From RGIG5612 sp963591145 (lineage in GTDB: Bacteria > Bacillota > Clostridia > Lachnospirales > Lachnospiraceae), in contig CAVARE010000079.1 of assembly GCA_963591145.1 (NCBI GenBank), forward strand, positions 1-16,212: 16,212 nt of DNA, written 5' to 3'. Positions 14,438 through 16,212 of this stretch are shown piece by piece. Positions within the stretch are counted from its first letter, which is position 1. Every line of letters starts with the position of its first letter. The translations under genes and the position numbers were made by a program. The notes beneath the pieces are model-generated. The model saw only the letters and a list, made by a program, of their open reading frames with translations, made no database searches and had not been told where the DNA came from.

Positions 14438-15898
14438 TTATAGCTTTTTAGGTTCATATGTCACATCGCAGCCGAGGCGCTTAAGTGTGCGTCTGTCGAT
14501 GGCAGAGAGGCTTGCTGTTGTATGGAACTGGCAGCCTGTCAGGTTCGGCACATGCTCGAGAGCCAGTGCAGCATTTTCATCTGTCGCTGATGCGGTAGAC
14601 AGCGCGATCAGAACCTCTTCAGGATGCAGTCTAGGGTTGCGGCTCCCGAGATAGAGTGTCTTTAATTTCTGAATTGGTGCGATAGATTCCGGAGAGATGA
14701 GGTTGACATCCTCAGGGATTCCTGCCAGATGACGCAGTGCCTTGAGAATGCAGCTGGCCGATGGTCCCATGAGCTCTGAGGTTCTGCCAGTGATGATTGT
14801 TCCGTCCTCCAGCTCTAGAGCAGAGCATACGTCGTTGGTTTCAAGTGCTCTGGTACGGGCTGCAACCACAACCGGACGGTCATTTACCGTGATGCCGGCC
14901 TCCTTCATAACAACCTGGATCTTCTTAACTTCCTCAATAGTCTTAGTCCCGTCTGCAACGCCGGCCAGTGCCTTGAAGTAACGTCTGATAATCTCCTGTC
15001 TTGCGGCCTCGCGGCATGCATTGTCATCGCAAATGCAGTTGCCTGCCATATTTACACCCATATCTGTAGGGCTGTTGTATGGGCTGACACCGAATATTTC
15101 CTCGAACATTGATTTCAAAACCGGGAATATCTCGACATCTCTGTTATAGTTGACTGTCGTCTCACCATAAGATCTCAGATGATATGGGTCGATCATATTA
15201 ATATCATTCAGGTCTGCTGTTGCAGCCTCATATGCCAGATTGACAGGATGCTCTAATGGCAGGTTCCAGATCGGGAATGTCTCGAATTTAGCATAGCCTG
15301 CGTTGATGCCATGCTTATGCTCGTGATAGAGCTGAGACAGGCATACACTCATTTTTCCTGAACCAGGGCCAGGCGCGGTCACAACAATCAGCGGGCGAGT
15401 CGTCTCTACGAAATCATTTTTGCCGTAGCCGTCTTCACTGATAACTACCTCCACATTATTCGGATATCCCTGGATGAAGTAGTGGTGGTATACATTTATG
15501 TTCTGCTGAGACAGCTGCTCCTCGAAATGGCGGATGCTTCTTGAATCGGAATATTTGGTGATAACAACGCTGCTTACATACAGTCCCCTTGCGCGGTACT
15601 CGTCCACCAGTCTGAGAACGTCCAGATCGTAAGTGATGCCCAGATCCTCTCGTATCTTGTTATGCTCGATGTCCTGCGCGCTTACGACCATGATCATTTC
15701 CACCTGGTCAGAGAATTGCAGCAGCATTTCCAGCTTACTGTCGCTGTGAAATCCAGGCAGAACTCGCGACGCATGCATGTCATCTAACAGCTTGCCGCCG
15801 AATTCCATATAGAGCTTGTTGTCAAAATGTGAGATTCGCTCCTTGATATGTTCTGACTGGATTTTCAGATATTTGTTATTATCAAATCCGATTTTCAT
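14438..15898 (-). CDS. DUF1846 / UPF0371 family protein
   Basis: This is a 486-residue cytosolic protein of a conserved bacterial family without an agreed function. By eye it matches UPF0371/DUF1846 throughout: the N-terminal MKIGFDNNKYLKIQSEHI, the GKLLDDMHASRVLPGF block (36-50), a Rossmann-like region ending in IVVTAPGPGSGKMS (171-184) that resembles a P-loop, and the YNSPTDMGVNMAGN motif around 274-287 followed by a Cys pair (Cys288, Cys290). The length fits the family (about 490-510). I prefer ATG 15898 because AAGGGGG ends 6 bases upstream; ATG 15904 directly abuts that site. It is a single-gene unit with its own promoter and terminator. The GSGK motif suggests nucleotide binding, but no reaction is claimed. 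Confidence 0.92.
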   Translation of the reverse strand: MKIGFDNNKYLKIQSEHIKERISHFDNKLYMEFGGKLLDDMHASRVLPGFHSDSKLEMLLQFSDQVEMIMVVSAQDIEHNKIREDLGITYDLDVLRLVDEYRARGLYVSSVVITKYSDSRSIRHFEEQLSQQNINVYHHYFIQGYPNNVEVVISEDGYGKNDFVETTRPLIVVTAPGPGSGKMSVCLSQLYHEHKHGINAGYAKFETFPIWNLPLEHPVNLAYEAATADLNDINMIDPYHLRSYGETTVNYNRDVEIFPVLKSMFEEIFGVSPYNSPTDMGVNMAGNCICDDNACREAARQEIIRRYFKALAGVADGTKTIEEVKKIQVVMKEAGITVNDRPVVVAARTRALETNDVCSALELEDGTIITGRTSELMGPSASCILKALRHLAGIPEDVNLISPESIAPIQKLKTLYLGSRNPRLHPEEVLIALSTASATDENAALALEHVPNLTGCQFHTTASLSAIDRRTLKRLGCDVTYEPKKL

Positions 15899-15924
15899 TG
15901 TCATCCCCCTTGTTTAAAAACAAT

Positions 15925-15952
15925 TATTTAATGTTTAAATGTGCAAATGTAA
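15925..15952 (-). promoter_or_regulatory. Likely sigma-A-type promoter of the DUF1846 gene
   Basis: On the minus strand TTACAT (15952-15947) and TAAATA (15930-15925) lie 16 bases apart, upstream of the start at 15898. An inverted repeat TTGTTT-aa-AAACAA (15910-15923) lies between the -10 box and the ribosome binding site and could be an operator or just AT-rich symmetry. Confidence 0.5.
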
Positions 15953-16212
15953 CTCTGCCATGCCGGCGTCATCGTAAACCAGCAGCGACAAATACCATAG
16001 GCACATATCAGATATAAAATTTTTGTCATCATAGGTACCCTGCTGCCTCAAATGACCGCAAATGCAACGGCAGAGCAAAATAACGCTAAGTTTATATCAT
16101 ATTTTGTTTTTAATTACTATCGCATTGGAGTGAATCAGTGAAAAAGAACAGGCTATAACCTGAACTTCCAGTAAAAAGTTCCACTCAATCCTGAGAGAAC
16201 ATCCGGTGACCT
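15953..16212. other. Right-end region with no supported gene
   Basis: All plus-strand frames are interrupted, including one from the tempting GTG after GGAGTGAATCA (16138), which stops after six codons. On the minus strand a frame entering from the right edge stays open for about 37 codons to a TGA near 16100; it has no recognisable motif. Short inverted repeats (GAACTT/AAGTTC near 16162-16181) are present. A neighbouring gene may begin or end just outside the window. Confidence 0.3.

Noticed and set aside
16138..16158. GTG after GGAGTGAATCA as the start of a plus-strand gene
   Set aside because: The frame hits TAA after six codons.
1..16212. CRISPR array, tRNA, rRNA, transposase or integrase
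   Set aside because: No regularly spaced long repeats with spacers, no cloverleaf or rRNA segments and no transposase or integrase motifs were seen. The direct repeats at 9208-9240 are far too short for CRISPR.

Overview
The window looks like a chromosomal segment of an anaerobic Firmicute, most likely a Clostridia/Lachnospiraceae-type gut fermenter. Three things point there: strong AGGAGG-type ribosome binding sites, a ptb-buk acyl-phosphate module beside a ferredoxin-linked 2-oxoacid oxidoreductase, and a moderately AT-rich composition. No rRNA, tRNA, CRISPR array, transposase or phage gene is visible. The organism is an inference; nothing in the window names it.

Positions 1-6910 (+ strand) are an energy-metabolism block. 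ptb and buk (199-2263) are followed by a long structured intergenic element (2285-2453), a hairpin and a GntR/FCD regulator (2546-3226). After a gap with several palindromes comes a five-gene operon (3453-6837): a small P-loop ATPase, a two-cluster ferredoxin subunit, and the alpha, beta and gamma subunits of a VOR/KOR-type 2-oxoacid:ferredoxin oxidoreductase, closed by a hairpin terminator at 6870-6907. The combined logic is: 2-oxoacid (probably branched-chain) -> acyl-CoA + reduced ferredoxin; acyl-CoA -> acyl-phosphate (Ptb); acyl-phosphate -> short-chain fatty acid + ATP (Buk). The GntR protein is the obvious candidate local regulator.

Positions 7113-12880 are a more AT-rich module with different codon use. 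On the minus strand lies a two-component system (response regulator 8500-9153, histidine kinase 7113-8491). Divergent on the plus strand lie a lipoprotein (9422-10498), two multi-span membrane proteins (10495-11331, 11328-12173) and a BcrA/LanF-like ABC ATPase (12248-12880). The shared intergenic region carries three direct repeats at exact 11-bp spacing, as expected for an OmpR/PhoB-type regulator. The layout resembles peptide-antibiotic sensing and detoxification or lantibiotic-immunity systems. The kinase gene is split by a one-base shift in a run of seven T on its coding strand. This run forms the heptamer T TTT TTA in the zero frame and lies inside an 11-bp hairpin.

Positions 13158-14222 (+) encode a URO-D superfamily protein. 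Positions 14438-15898 (-) encode a DUF1846/UPF0371 protein with a clear promoter and a textbook rho-independent terminator (14384-14428). The last ~260 bases contain no gene that I can support.
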